Under the pieces are notes generated by a model that did not search any database, was not told the origin of the DNA, and saw nothing but the letters and a program-made list of their open reading frames with translations. From Bacteroidia bacterium (lineage in GTDB: Bacteria; Bacteroidota; Bacteroidia; NS11-12g; UBA955), in contig JALOAG010000004.1 of NCBI GenBank assembly GCA_023228875.1, positions 119,501 through 183,500 on the forward strand: a stretch of 64,000 nt of DNA, read 5' to 3'. Positions within the stretch are counted from its first letter, which is position 1. Each line of letters starts with the position of its first letter. Below are positions 26,261 to 37,600 of the stretch, piece by piece. A program made the translations under genes and the position numbers.

Positions 26261-29200
26261 ATGAAAAAAATGTTTACTACGCTCAGAAACAACGCGCATC
26301 ATTTTTATTTATGGATAGCCGTTGTATTATTTAGTTTTTTACCACGAATTGGTATTTCACAACAAATTGCAATTGATGATTTTATAAAAAATTCATCTCC
26401 TTATTGCAATGCTCCGCATAATAATACAGCATCTAATAACCCTTGTTCCTATCCCGGTACCGGATACAATGTTTACCTTGAAAAGATGGAGTTGGGTAAT
26501 TATTATCACGATGAGGGTCCAACTTGTAGAACAATAAGATCATCTTACTCATATTTTAATGAGATGCCAATACAGTTGGTTACCAATGCGACTCCATATA
26601 CACTAAAAGTTACAATTCCTCAAACTAATGTTGGTTGGGCAAGAGGAGTGGGAGTTTGGTTTGATTTTAACGGAGACAATAAGTTTTCAGATTCTGAATT
26701 TTTAGATCAAGGAGTTAATTTTTCCACTTATACTCCAAAAACTGTTTTTGAAAGAAAGATTCTAATTAATTGTGGTATGAAACCCGGTATTTATAGGTTG
26801 AGAATTAGAACAGATTATAATACTGCGTTTTCTGCATCTCAGGCATGTGTTAACCCTTATGGTTATGGTGAAACATGGGATTTTGATGTTCAGGTTATTG
26901 CATCACCAAAGGTTGAAAAAGCACCTGATTTTTTAGTTCCTGCAAATGTTTATGTAAATACCCCTGTTACTTTTAAGAATAATTCATATAAATTATCTTG
27001 GCCTTTCATTTGGGATTGGGATCTAAACGGACCCGATGCAACTACTGTTGATTATACTCTAGTGCCATTGTCCGTAGGTGCTCATTCATTAAAATTAAAA
27101 ATACAAGGCTGTGGTACTTCTGACAGTGTTACCAAAACAATTAATGTAAAAACACCGTCTCAGAAACCCGGAACTGATTTTTATTCAAATAGAACTATCA
27201 TCGAAGAATTTGATGAAATTATTTTGAAGGATATTTCATCTGACGGTCCTACAAGTTGGGATTGGACTATTTCAAACTCTGCATATCCTGATTTAACTAA
27301 TGTGGATGGAACTCCATTGGGATTAGGCGGACGATATAATATTACCAAATTTATGTTACAAGATATGGGACTTTTTGATGTCTGCTTGAACGCCACTAAT
27401 AATGTTGGTAGTTTTCAAAGATGTAAATTGCAATATATTGAGGTAGTGCCATTCTCTGAATTTAAATTAGGAGCAGGTCTTACCGCTACTTCATTAGGTT
27501 CAGGTACTATTTTTGATAAAGGAGGTCCAAATGCCAACTATCAGACTGGTGCTAATGGTGACCCATCTGTATGTCGTCTTAGAATTCAACCTTGTGGAGC
27601 AAAAACCATTACTTTAAACGTTACGCAATTTAAATTTGCACAAGTATCTCATAATTTAAAAGTGTGGGATGGTCCGAATCCATCTTTTGGAACTCCCTTA
27701 CATCCAGCCGGGGGTTTTAATCCTTCAAATTCAACGCAACCTTTTCAAGTTATTGCCACCTCAGGTGCAATGTATATGGAGTTAGATACAAAAACTTCTG
27801 GTTCTACAGATAGTGGATTGATAGCAACATTTACAACCGACTATGGTGTTTTAGGTGCTCCTGTGCCATCAATTGGAATTGGCGAAAATCAGCCTGTTGC
27901 ATATACTAATGCAATAACAATGATTAAGAGTACATCAAAGAATATATCTGGTATTCCTGAATATTATTGGCAAGTAGATGATGTTGATGTGCTTCCAAGT
28001 GCCTACTTAGGAGATGGAGAGGCATTCAAATACAATTTTAATACAGCAGGTACTTATAAGATTTCTTTATGGATTAAATCTGACTGTTTACAAGGTGTAG
28101 GTGATTTTGATATTTATGGTGACCCAATAGGTTCTGGATTTGTACAATATATTACGGTAGTAGATCCTACTTCACCAACAAATATTGATTTTGTTGCTAA
28201 TAATAGAAGACCGGATGCTTATACTCCTATCATTGTTTCTTCAATAACTGATAAAGCTAATAAGTTCTTGTGGTCAATTGAACCTGCTAATAAATTTACG
28301 TATGATTTTGGTTCTAATAATACCAGCCAAGATTTAAGAGGATCTTTTACAGAAGCAGGAACTTATAATATTACCTTATCAGCTTGGAATAGCAATGACT
28401 CTGCAATGACAGGAGCAGTATTAACAAAGCAAGCTTATATAGCTGTTGTTGATTATTGTGTTCCAAGTGCTCAAATAGTGAGTAGCGATGTGTCTGTAAA
28501 TAATGTGAAAATTAGCAGTGGAAATGATGTAATTTTTAGTCAGAACACATCATCTGGCAGTGTAGCTTATGAATCATTTATTTCTCCAAGTTCAACAGTG
28601 ATTCCTATGGTTCTAGGCGGAAACTATACAGTAACTGTAACCAGAGCCTCTGTTGCTACTGAGTTATCTCATGCAGTTTTTATAGATTTTAATGGAGATG
28701 GTTTTTTTGATTCAACTGAAAGAGTATTGAGAGTAATCAATTCGAGTGATCTTTCTTCAAGTGCCGGATTCACAGTTCCGGATTTTAATGTGTCATTTAC
28801 TGAATCACCTGTAAGAATGAGAGTGGTATCTGCATTCCATGATCAAGAACCTAGTGCGTGTGGTCCATTATCTGTTGGTGAATTTGAAGATTATTTAGTG
28901 AAATTAATCACTTTGAATAATACACCAATGCTTACATTAAATGGTAATTCTACTACTTATACAGAACAAGGATTACCTTATGTAGATGAAGGTGCAACTG
29001 CAACAGACAGTTTTGAAGGCGATATTTCATCAAGAATTGAAATTGATTCTGATTTAGACCCAAACACTGTGGGTATATACCACATTACATATAATGTAAA
29101 AAATTCATCAGGTGTGAGTGCTAGCCCTGTTACAAGAACTGTAATTGTAACAGCAGATAATACACCTCCTGTTCTCACTTTATTAGGTAATAATCCCGAT

Positions 29201-30412
29201 ACTATAGAAGTGTTATCTGGCACTTATTCAGAACCTGGATATACTTCAATTGATGCACTTGATGGTGATATTACGGCTCAAGTTATTGTTTCTTCTAATC
29301 TAAATGAGGATAAGTTAGGTACATATCAGATTACATATTCATCAACAGATGTAGCCGGAAATAATACTACTAAAACCAGAACGGTTGTGGTAGTTGATAC
29401 TGAAGCACCTGTTATTCTGCCAATTGGAAGCAATTTAGTAGATTTAGGCAAATTCTGGTATGATCAAACTAGTGTTACTGATAACTATTGGGCTTCAAAA
29501 GATATCTATCTTACGAAAGAATATGGTGTGAATGGTCCTGTAAGATGGGATGTGAAAGGTGTTTATCAAGTGAAATATATTGCAGTAGATGGTTCAGGTA
29601 ACAGCAGTGAATTAACAAGAACTTATATTGTAGATGATTATACTGCACCTATGATTTCTTTAAATACTGCAGATACAATCATTCATGATGTAAATTCACC
29701 ATATACTCCGGTGCAGCCTGTTATATCAGATAATTCCTATGCTTCAAATACACTAGATGTTGAATATAATACGAATTTGAATGTTAATAAATTGGGATTG
29801 TATTCTGAGACTTATAAGGTAACAGATGGAAGTGGAAATACAACAATCAAAGCACGTTGGATTTCTGTAGTTGATAGAGTTTCTCCTTTTATCACTTCCC
29901 CTTCTATTTGCTCTAAGGTTGGTATTGATTTCAATTCAAAATCAACTCTCACTGTTACAGATAATTATTATTCTTCTGAAGTATTATATGATCTGATTCA
30001 AACAGTTTATTCTAATGTCAATCCGTATGAAGTCGGTTCTTATAACGTTACTTATTCAGTAACAGATCCTTCAGGAAATATTTCCAATATTGCTAAGCAG
30101 CAAGTGATTATTGCAGAAGATTGTGATCTTGTTACATCGGTTAACGATATACAGTCTAATTTGAGCGTTAATGTTTATCCAAATCCTTCTAATAGCGGCT
30201 TGTTTATTGTTGATTTTGGTAATTCAAAACAAAATATTTCACGTATTGATATCGTAAACAGTATTGGTGTAAAGATAGCTCAATACTCAAATGCTGAAAT
30301 TGTGAACGGAAAATTAAATGTTGATATTTCTAACTATTCACAAGGAATATATGTGTTAAATGTTCAAACCGAAAGAGGTAATGTTTCAGTTAAATTAATG
30401 ATGATTAAGTAG
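26261..30412 (+). CDS. Tandem T9SS surface protein 1 (GEVED, PKD, CUB-like, DUF5011 repeats)
   Basis: A 1383-residue secreted protein. Signal peptide about 1-34 (cleavage after GISQ). Then a GEVED domain (GVWFDFNGDNKF, about 125-212), two PKD-like domains (about 223-400), a CUB-like domain (LKVWDGPN, TSGAMYMELD, about 415-530), two more PKD-like domains, a second GEVED domain (VFIDFNGDGFFDSTER, about 800-885) and five DUF5011/HYR-like Ig repeats (about 888-1290; each with DGDIT or a DNYY-like motif and GTYxITY). The C-terminal type A sorting domain starts NVYPNPSNSG (about 1303). The whole order is repeated in the next two genes. It is likely a long adhesive stalk on the cell surface; the ligand is unknown. 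Confidence 0.88.
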   Translation: MKKMFTTLRNNAHHFYLWIAVVLFSFLPRIGISQQIAIDDFIKNSSPYCNAPHNNTASNNPCSYPGTGYNVYLEKMELGNYYHDEGPTCRTIRSSYSYFNEMPIQLVTNATPYTLKVTIPQTNVGWARGVGVWFDFNGDNKFSDSEFLDQGVNFSTYTPKTVFERKILINCGMKPGIYRLRIRTDYNTAFSASQACVNPYGYGETWDFDVQVIASPKVEKAPDFLVPANVYVNTPVTFKNNSYKLSWPFIWDWDLNGPDATTVDYTLVPLSVGAHSLKLKIQGCGTSDSVTKTINVKTPSQKPGTDFYSNRTIIEEFDEIILKDISSDGPTSWDWTISNSAYPDLTNVDGTPLGLGGRYNITKFMLQDMGLFDVCLNATNNVGSFQRCKLQYIEVVPFSEFKLGAGLTATSLGSGTIFDKGGPNANYQTGANGDPSVCRLRIQPCGAKTITLNVTQFKFAQVSHNLKVWDGPNPSFGTPLHPAGGFNPSNSTQPFQVIATSGAMYMELDTKTSGSTDSGLIATFTTDYGVLGAPVPSIGIGENQPVAYTNAITMIKSTSKNISGIPEYYWQVDDVDVLPSAYLGDGEAFKYNFNTAGTYKISLWIKSDCLQGVGDFDIYGDPIGSGFVQYITVVDPTSPTNIDFVANNRRPDAYTPIIVSSITDKANKFLWSIEPANKFTYDFGSNNTSQDLRGSFTEAGTYNITLSAWNSNDSAMTGAVLTKQAYIAVVDYCVPSAQIVSSDVSVNNVKISSGNDVIFSQNTSSGSVAYESFISPSSTVIPMVLGGNYTVTVTRASVATELSHAVFIDFNGDGFFDSTERVLRVINSSDLSSSAGFTVPDFNVSFTESPVRMRVVSAFHDQEPSACGPLSVGEFEDYLVKLITLNNTPMLTLNGNSTTYTEQGLPYVDEGATATDSFEGDISSRIEIDSDLDPNTVGIYHITYNVKNSSGVSASPVTRTVIVTADNTPPVLTLLGNNPDTIEVLSGTYSEPGYTSIDALDGDITAQVIVSSNLNEDKLGTYQITYSSTDVAGNNTTKTRTVVVVDTEAPVILPIGSNLVDLGKFWYDQTSVTDNYWASKDIYLTKEYGVNGPVRWDVKGVYQVKYIAVDGSGNSSELTRTYIVDDYTAPMISLNTADTIIHDVNSPYTPVQPVISDNSYASNTLDVEYNTNLNVNKLGLYSETYKVTDGSGNTTIKARWISVVDRVSPFITSPSICSKVGIDFNSKSTLTVTDNYYSSEVLYDLIQTVYSNVNPYEVGSYNVTYSVTDPSGNISNIAKQQVIIAEDCDLVTSVNDIQSNLSVNVYPNPSNSGLFIVDFGNSKQNISRIDIVNSIGVKIAQYSNAEIVNGKLNVDISNYSQGIYVLNVQTERGNVSVKLMMIK

Positions 30413-30450
30413 TTAAAGTAGTTTTAAACGATAAATAAAAAGTGAGTGTT

Positions 30451-33400
30451 ATGAAATTAATAAAATTAAAAAAAGAAAATAGATTGGGAGCCATTGCAAA
30501 GAAAATGTCGCTCTTGGGGATATTATCAGTTTCATTTGGAGTAGCAACTGCTGCAATTTGGGATCCATATTGTCCTATTAGACGACCAAACACTTCTGGA
30601 TATGGCTGTCAGAACAGACTTAGTATTGAGGATGTTAAAATTGAGCAGGGCGCAGACTTGATTTATTACAAGCAAGCTGATGGGTGCTCAGGTCCTGTTA
30701 ATGTAAATCCTATGACAGGATCTGCTGAGTATGGTAAGATTGTAAACTATGAAAATGCACCAGTCATTTTATCAGCAGGTGGTACTTATAAAATTGGTAT
30801 TACCTCATCAGGAATCAATGTTGCTGATAATGGGTATGCAGGTGCTTGGATAGATTATGATTATAGTAATACCTTTACTGATGCAGGGGAATTGTTAAAT
30901 GTATCCCCAACTTCATGGTATGTGAACTCCCCTAAAGGAGCTCCGGGTGCTTATTCGTATATGACATTTACAATTCCATGTTCCGTAAAGCAAGGTTTAA
31001 CCAGATTGAGAATTTCATTAGATAAAACATCCAGTCATGTTACATTAGCTAAAGGTTGTGTTTTAGTTCCTAATATTCCATCAGCATACCCTTGGTATGG
31101 AGAAACTGAAGACATTTATATTTATATATCTAAAAGCACAAAATTAGCAGTTGATTTCATAGTGCCTGCTAATATCTATGTGAACTCCCCTGTGAAATTT
31201 GCAAATAAAAACACTGTAGGTTATATCGCTCATGAATGGGATCTCAATGTTGATGGATTTGATTATACTGGCAGTGATTACACTACTGAGTTTGCAACTC
31301 CGGGCAGCTATGATCTTAAGTTACGTTCACAAAATTGTTATGGAATTGATAGTATTACAAAAACTCTAAATGTAATTGCACCTACCGCAAAACCCACAAT
31401 TGATTTTATCGCAAGCTCTACTACAGTTGACATAGGAGACGAATTAGTTTTGTATGATATTTCTGATAACGGACCTGTTTCTTGGGATTGGCAATTAAAC
31501 AATCCTATTCAACCTCTTTATGATTTAACCAATATTGATGGAACCGCAATAGGATACCTTGGTAAAACTAACCAAATTTTGTTTACAATGAATAATCTTG
31601 GAAAATTTGATGTGTGTTTAACTGCAACTAATGGACAAGGATTTTCAAGTAAATGTAAACCTCTGTATGTAACAGTTCAAACTCCTTCTAATATCAGATT
31701 AGGTATTGGTGATAATACCACGCAATTAGAAAAGGGAAATATTTATGATAGAGGTGGTGTTGCAAATAATTACTCTACTGGCGTCTTAGGTAAACCTGCA
31801 AACAATAATTTGTTGATTCAGCCATGTGGAGCAAAAGAAATATCTTTAACAATTTCTCAACTGAAGTTTGCTGATAATGCTCATGGATTAAGAGTTTGGG
31901 ATGGTACTAGTTCAAGTGGAACACCTCTACACCCTTCAGGCGGTTTTAATATGGCAAATAGTAGCGTTCCATTTACAATTAAAGCTACCTCAGGTGCGAT
32001 GTATATTGAATTAAATACATCCGAAGGAGTTGCTACTGATAGTGGACTGATAGCTTCTTTTGAATCTGTCTTGGGAAATGCTACCCCTCCTTCACCGTCT
32101 TTTGATTTCTATATTAATGGTCAAACCAAAGCATTTACCAATGCCATTACAATGTTCCATAGTACCTCTAAAAACCTTTCAGGTATTCCATCTTATGGTT
32201 GGTATGTTGATGGTGTTGCAGTACCTCCATCTAATCTTACAGAAGGAGGCAGTGTATTAAATTATGAGTTTACCGCTACAGGAACTTATGATGTATGTTT
32301 GATGGTAATGACTTGTGCCGGTGATTCAATGATTTGTAAAAGTGTAAATGTGAGCAACCCATCAGGAACAGCAATCTTACAGATTGATGCAGATAATGTT
32401 AGACCCCAAGTGAATGAAGTGGTTTCACTTTCAGGAATGTCAAATATTGCGAGTAAATTCAAATGGGAAATTGTGCCTTTAGATTATGTTATAGTGCCAC
32501 CATATACTCTGAATTCTAAGGATCTTCAAGTACAATTTACAACACCTGGTGCATATAATATTAGATTAATGGGTTGGAATACATTGGATTCTGCAGGAAC
32601 AGTTCGTTCTGTTGTTAAAGACTCATTTATTAAAGTTGTTAACTATTGTCAAGTTTTCTCAAATGTAATTTCTGAAGATGTTGGAAATAATAAGTTAGTA
32701 ATTAAAAATGCTAATAACCATGTAATATTCTCTCAAGAAAGCTCTACTGGACAGACTGCATATCAAAACTTTACTACTGACCAATATGAAGTGATCAATC
32801 TAACTGCAGGTGGACATTATAATCTAAGTATGTCAAGAGCTACAAATTATAATAATGTTTCAAGAGCAGCATATATTGACTGGGATGGTGATGGGGTGTT
32901 TACTAATAGTGAAAGGATTGTATATTCTTTTAACTCACCAGATAAAGATTTTTCTGCTGATTTCCAAGTTCCTGATGTAAGCCACTTAATTTTAGGAAAA
33001 GTTAGAATGAGGGTTATTACTTCACACTCTACTTTACCATTTTCACCTTGTCAAGATCTGAGTGCTGGCGAAATTGAAGATTATAGTGTAAGACTAATTG
33101 CTTCTACGCATACTCCTAGTATCACACTTGCAGGTGATCAAACAATCTATTTGGACCAAGGTGCAACTTTTGTTGACCCAGGTTATTCTGCATACGACCC
33201 AACAGAAGGTGATATCACTTATAGAGTAGTATCTAGTACAAACTTAAATGTGAATGTAATTGGAATGTATTATGTACGCTATAATGCAGTGAATGCAAGT
33301 GGAATTGCAGCTGAACAAAAAGAGCGCATTGTAATTGTAATGAAAGATAATATTCCTCCTGTAATTACTATGTTAGGCAGCAATCCTGATTATTTAGAAG

Positions 33401-34602
33401 CAGGAACCGGTAGTTATTCTGACCCGGGTGTTACTGCTTATGATAATATTCAAGGAGATGTTACTGATTTAGTTGTTGTTGCTGGAACAGTTAATCATAA
33501 TCAATTAGGTTCTTATACCGTCAATTATTCTGTTTATGATAATAGTGGAAATTTAGCATCTATGGACAGGGTTGTAGAAGTGGGAGATCAAACTCCTCCA
33601 GTGATTCATGTTGTCGGTGGAACAAACATTAAACTTGGTTCTGTTTGGACTGATATGACTTATGCATCAGATAACTTCTGGTCAGGTTCTAATCTAGTAC
33701 TATCTAAAACCTACGGATTTAATGGTCCTGTAAATCAAAATGTAAAAGGTATTTATGAAGTATTTTATAAGGCTACAGACGGCTCAGGTAATGTTACCAC
33801 TTTATCTCGTATTTACACTGTTGGCGATTTTGTTGCACCTACAATTCTTCTAAACACACCTGATACTGTTTATCATGATGTCAATACCCCATATACTTCT
33901 GTTAACCCAACAATTTTTGATGACCAAACAGAATTCAATAATCTTTCTATTTTCAAAACCGGAAACGTAAATCCATATACACTTGGTACTTATACAGAAA
34001 CATTCCGTGCTATTGATGAAGTAGGAAATCAAAATGAAAAGGTTAGAACCGTGATAGTACTTGACAGAATTGCTCCATCTATTGTTACCCCTTATATTTG
34101 CACTCCTCAATTTAATGTGTATAATAATCATAGCGGAGTAATAGTAGAAGATAATTACTATTCTGCAGATGAACTTATGCCTTTTATTCAAGTTATTTAT
34201 AGCGATGTAAATATTTTCTTTGAAGGAATATATAAGAATCTCTATGTTGTAACTGACCCTTCCGGTAATAGAAGTGAAGAAGTGTGGAGAGTTGTCGAAG
34301 TGAATAGAGATTGCGATGTGATTTCATCTGTAAATAATATTCAAAATGATGTTTTGGTCAATGTTTATCCTAACCCCAATAATGGTGTGTTTGAAATCGA
34401 TTTGGGCAAAGTAACTAATAGGGTTGAAAATATAGAAGTATTTAATTCCGTTGGAGAGAGAGTTATGAATATAAATAATTACTCTCTAAAGAATAATGCG
34501 GTGGTGTCTGTTGACTTGTTTGATTATGCAACAGGTGTCTATTCTGTAAAGATATCAGGAAAAGATTTAAGTATTGTTAAACGAATAATTATAGTAAAAT
34601 AA
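30451..34602 (+). CDS. Tandem T9SS surface protein 2 (GEVED, PKD, CUB-like, DUF5011 repeats)
   Basis: A 1383-residue paralogue of the preceding protein, starting at ATG 30451 (an in-frame GTG three codons earlier is less likely). Signal peptide about 1-38, with an unusually long basic N-region and cleavage near VATAA. The same domain order follows: GEVED (GAWIDYDYSNTF), PKD-like pair, CUB-like (LRVWDGTSSSGTPLHP), PKD-like pair, GEVED (YIDWDGDGVF), five DUF5011-like repeats and a type A sorting domain (VNVYPNPNNGVFEID). The gap to the first copy is 38 bases with no terminator, so both are likely on one transcript. Its middle CUB-like segment is close to the other copies but the rest is diverged, pointing to old duplications. 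Confidence 0.88.
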   Translation: MKLIKLKKENRLGAIAKKMSLLGILSVSFGVATAAIWDPYCPIRRPNTSGYGCQNRLSIEDVKIEQGADLIYYKQADGCSGPVNVNPMTGSAEYGKIVNYENAPVILSAGGTYKIGITSSGINVADNGYAGAWIDYDYSNTFTDAGELLNVSPTSWYVNSPKGAPGAYSYMTFTIPCSVKQGLTRLRISLDKTSSHVTLAKGCVLVPNIPSAYPWYGETEDIYIYISKSTKLAVDFIVPANIYVNSPVKFANKNTVGYIAHEWDLNVDGFDYTGSDYTTEFATPGSYDLKLRSQNCYGIDSITKTLNVIAPTAKPTIDFIASSTTVDIGDELVLYDISDNGPVSWDWQLNNPIQPLYDLTNIDGTAIGYLGKTNQILFTMNNLGKFDVCLTATNGQGFSSKCKPLYVTVQTPSNIRLGIGDNTTQLEKGNIYDRGGVANNYSTGVLGKPANNNLLIQPCGAKEISLTISQLKFADNAHGLRVWDGTSSSGTPLHPSGGFNMANSSVPFTIKATSGAMYIELNTSEGVATDSGLIASFESVLGNATPPSPSFDFYINGQTKAFTNAITMFHSTSKNLSGIPSYGWYVDGVAVPPSNLTEGGSVLNYEFTATGTYDVCLMVMTCAGDSMICKSVNVSNPSGTAILQIDADNVRPQVNEVVSLSGMSNIASKFKWEIVPLDYVIVPPYTLNSKDLQVQFTTPGAYNIRLMGWNTLDSAGTVRSVVKDSFIKVVNYCQVFSNVISEDVGNNKLVIKNANNHVIFSQESSTGQTAYQNFTTDQYEVINLTAGGHYNLSMSRATNYNNVSRAAYIDWDGDGVFTNSERIVYSFNSPDKDFSADFQVPDVSHLILGKVRMRVITSHSTLPFSPCQDLSAGEIEDYSVRLIASTHTPSITLAGDQTIYLDQGATFVDPGYSAYDPTEGDITYRVVSSTNLNVNVIGMYYVRYNAVNASGIAAEQKERIVIVMKDNIPPVITMLGSNPDYLEAGTGSYSDPGVTAYDNIQGDVTDLVVVAGTVNHNQLGSYTVNYSVYDNSGNLASMDRVVEVGDQTPPVIHVVGGTNIKLGSVWTDMTYASDNFWSGSNLVLSKTYGFNGPVNQNVKGIYEVFYKATDGSGNVTTLSRIYTVGDFVAPTILLNTPDTVYHDVNTPYTSVNPTIFDDQTEFNNLSIFKTGNVNPYTLGTYTETFRAIDEVGNQNEKVRTVIVLDRIAPSIVTPYICTPQFNVYNNHSGVIVEDNYYSADELMPFIQVIYSDVNIFFEGIYKNLYVVTDPSGNRSEEVWRVVEVNRDCDVISSVNNIQNDVLVNVYPNPNNGVFEIDLGKVTNRVENIEVFNSVGERVMNINNYSLKNNAVVSVDLFDYATGVYSVKISGKDLSIVKRIIIVK

Positions 34603-34613
34603 ATCAAATTCAT

Positions 34614-34643
34614 AATACCCCGCGCAATCTGGTGCGGGGTATT
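34614..34643 (+). other. Hairpin between the second and third tandem genes
   Basis: Perfect 10-bp stem AATACCCCGC (34614-34623) and GCGGGGTATT (34634-34643) with a 10-base loop, and no T-run afterwards. It may be a transcript-stabilising or processing hairpin, a leaky terminator, or a regulator site between the second and third copies. Confidence 0.55.
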
Positions 34644-34682
34644 AACCTAAAATAAATTAAACAAAAAATATTATATTGGCTT

Positions 34683-37600
34683 ATGAAAATCTCAATTACA
34701 AAAATAGCTATTAAGAATCTAAAGAAACTTAGTGTCAGTATTGTTTGGGCAACAATGTTAATTGTACTTATGCCCACTCAAGTCTTTTCACAAAATCCAT
34801 TTGACCCTTGGTGTGGTTGGCAAGACCAAACTAATGGCGGCACAACAACAAATTATATGTCTGCCATTGAAGATGTAATATTAATGGAGGGAGATAATAT
34901 TATTTACAAAAAAGCTCCTGATGGTTATCAATATGGCGGATCTAATCCATCCCACTGCGGGCATGTTGTTAATACTCCTGCTACTGCAGTTACACTAATG
35001 ACGGGTGTTACTTACAAACTTGGTGTAACCTTATCTAATGTAATGAATAACTATGCGAATAGTAATTTTGGTGCTTGGATAGACTATGACATTAGTAAAA
35101 CTTATGAAACAGAGGAATGGATTCTTCCTACTTCTTCTTTTATAAAACTAAACCAAACTCCCGGTAGTGGGAAGCCGGGAGATTTTGGATGGATAACTTT
35201 TACTGTTCCTTGTACTGCAAAACCCGGACTTACAAGATTGAGAATTAAATGTGGATATACTTCAGGTAATGTGGCTCCTAGTAATGGATGTGCTAATACA
35301 TATTCTATTGCGCTTTACGGAGAGGCTGAAGATGTTTATTTGAATGTACTTAATCCTTCAATTCTAAAAGCAGATTTTATTGTACCATCTGTACTTTGGG
35401 CAAATGCACCTCAGATTATTTATAATAAATATCCCAAACAAGCTCTCTATAGATGGGACAAAGGATTCGGGTATGACTTTTCGGGTGATGATTATGCTAC
35501 TATTTTCCCCGGATCCGGAAAATACAAAGTAAAACTTAGAGCCGATAACTGTTTAGGATGGGATACTATTGTTAAAACTGTCGTTGTAAAAGATATCCCA
35601 TCTATTCCATCTGCTAACTTTGCAGCTAATAGAAACCGTTTGACCGAAGGTGATGAAGTTACATTATATGACTTATCTACCTATGCACCATATAAATGGG
35701 ATTGGAGAATTACAAACCCCACTGATGCAAGTTATTTAATGGATAATTCAGATATACTACGAGGAAAAAGCTGGGATGGAAGTTTTTATAATGCAGTTTT
35801 TCAATTCTTTGATTTAGGAGAATTTAATGTTAGTTTAACTGCAACAAATGTGAATGGTCCGAGCATGAGCAATAAGAGCAAATACATTAAAGTCTCTGCT
35901 TATACGGATATTCTTCTTGGAAAAGGTACCACCCAGACAGAATTTGGTAGTGGACGTATAGTTGATGGTGGTGGTGTAAATGACAAATACCCAATAGGGG
36001 CACAAGGGAAACCTAGCATAAATAGATTGCTTATTAAGCCTTGCGGAGCGAAAGCAATAACTTTAACAATAGAGAACTTTAAAATGGGCAATAGCAACCA
36101 TAAGTTGATGATTTGGGATGGTGATGATAAGACGGGCACTCCTTTGCATCCTGAAGATGGATTTAAAATGTCAAATATTACTTTACCTGCTTCAGTTACA
36201 GCACATTCAGGAGCAATGTATGTGGAGTTTGATGCTTCTGCACCCGGCAGCGATGAAGGATTCATTGCTTCGTTTGAGACCGAATATGGTGCAACCAATC
36301 CTGCAATTCCATATTTTGAGCAAATTCAACCTAAACAAGCTTATGCAAGAGCAGAAGTGAATTTTGAAGGAAGTGTTAAAAATTTGTATGGTTTAAATCA
36401 AGTTGCATGGACTGTTGATGGATTTGAAGTAGCACCTTCGCTAATCAATGGTGATAAAATGAGATATACCTTTGTTGATCCGGGTGATCATAAAGTATGT
36501 TTAGAAGTAAAAAGTTGTACAGGAGATTCAACATTCTGCAGAACAGTGAGTGTATTGGAACCCACAGGTAAAACCTCACTTGACATTGTTACTTCAGATG
36601 ATAGACCCGCAGTAAACCAAGTTATTGCATTGGATGGTATTGTTGATAAAGCAGATAGATTTACATGGCATATTGTTCCAAATACATTCCAACTCTACTC
36701 CGGTAATTTATTAGGCAAACACCCGAATTTAAGTTTCACAAAAGCAGGTACATATTCAGTTTCATTAAGAGCATGGAGTAGCACCGATTCTGCCGGATCA
36801 GTTAGTTTCCTTGTAAAAAATAATTTTATTGTTGCTGTTGAACCTTGTATCCCGGCAGCTAGTGATGCCAACGAAGATGTATCTAATAATACTTTAAATG
36901 TTTATGATGATAATAATAATTTAATTTTTAATCATTACTCTACAGGTAATGTTGGATATGCGTCATTCTTAACTCCTACGGATCCTGCAATTAACTTAAT
37001 CTTTGGAAAATCATATACTGTTGAGATGGGACGTAATTCAACTGCTGATACTGTATCTAGAGCAATCTATATTGACTTTAACTCTGACGGAACTTATGAT
37101 GCAAGTGAGTTGGTTTTACATGAAGTAAAAACTAAGAATGCAACTGTTAGTTCTTCTTTCACTGTCCCTTCAATTGACAATACCTATTTTGGAACTACAC
37201 GCCTAAGAACAATTGTAGCCTATGGTGCAACAGACGAATTGTTAGCTTGCGGACCCGGTATTTTGGCTGAATATAAGGACTATAAAGTTACTTTTGTTAA
37301 AAATCCTGTACTTCCTGTAATTACTTTGAATGGTGATGATACGGTTAGAGTTGAAGCAGGTTCATCTTACTCTGATTTAGGTGCAACTGCTTATGATGTG
37401 ATTGACGGAGATTTAACCTCTGCTATTGTTTCTTCAACCAATTTAGATATGAATCAAGCTGGTATTTATTTCTATAAATATAAAGTAAGAAACTCGTCCG
37501 GTGTTACTGTTGAAAAGACCCGTGAAATTTACGTTCTTTATGACCAAACCGCTCCTGTTCTAACATTAAATGGAAATTTAGTTGACACAATAGAAGTGAA

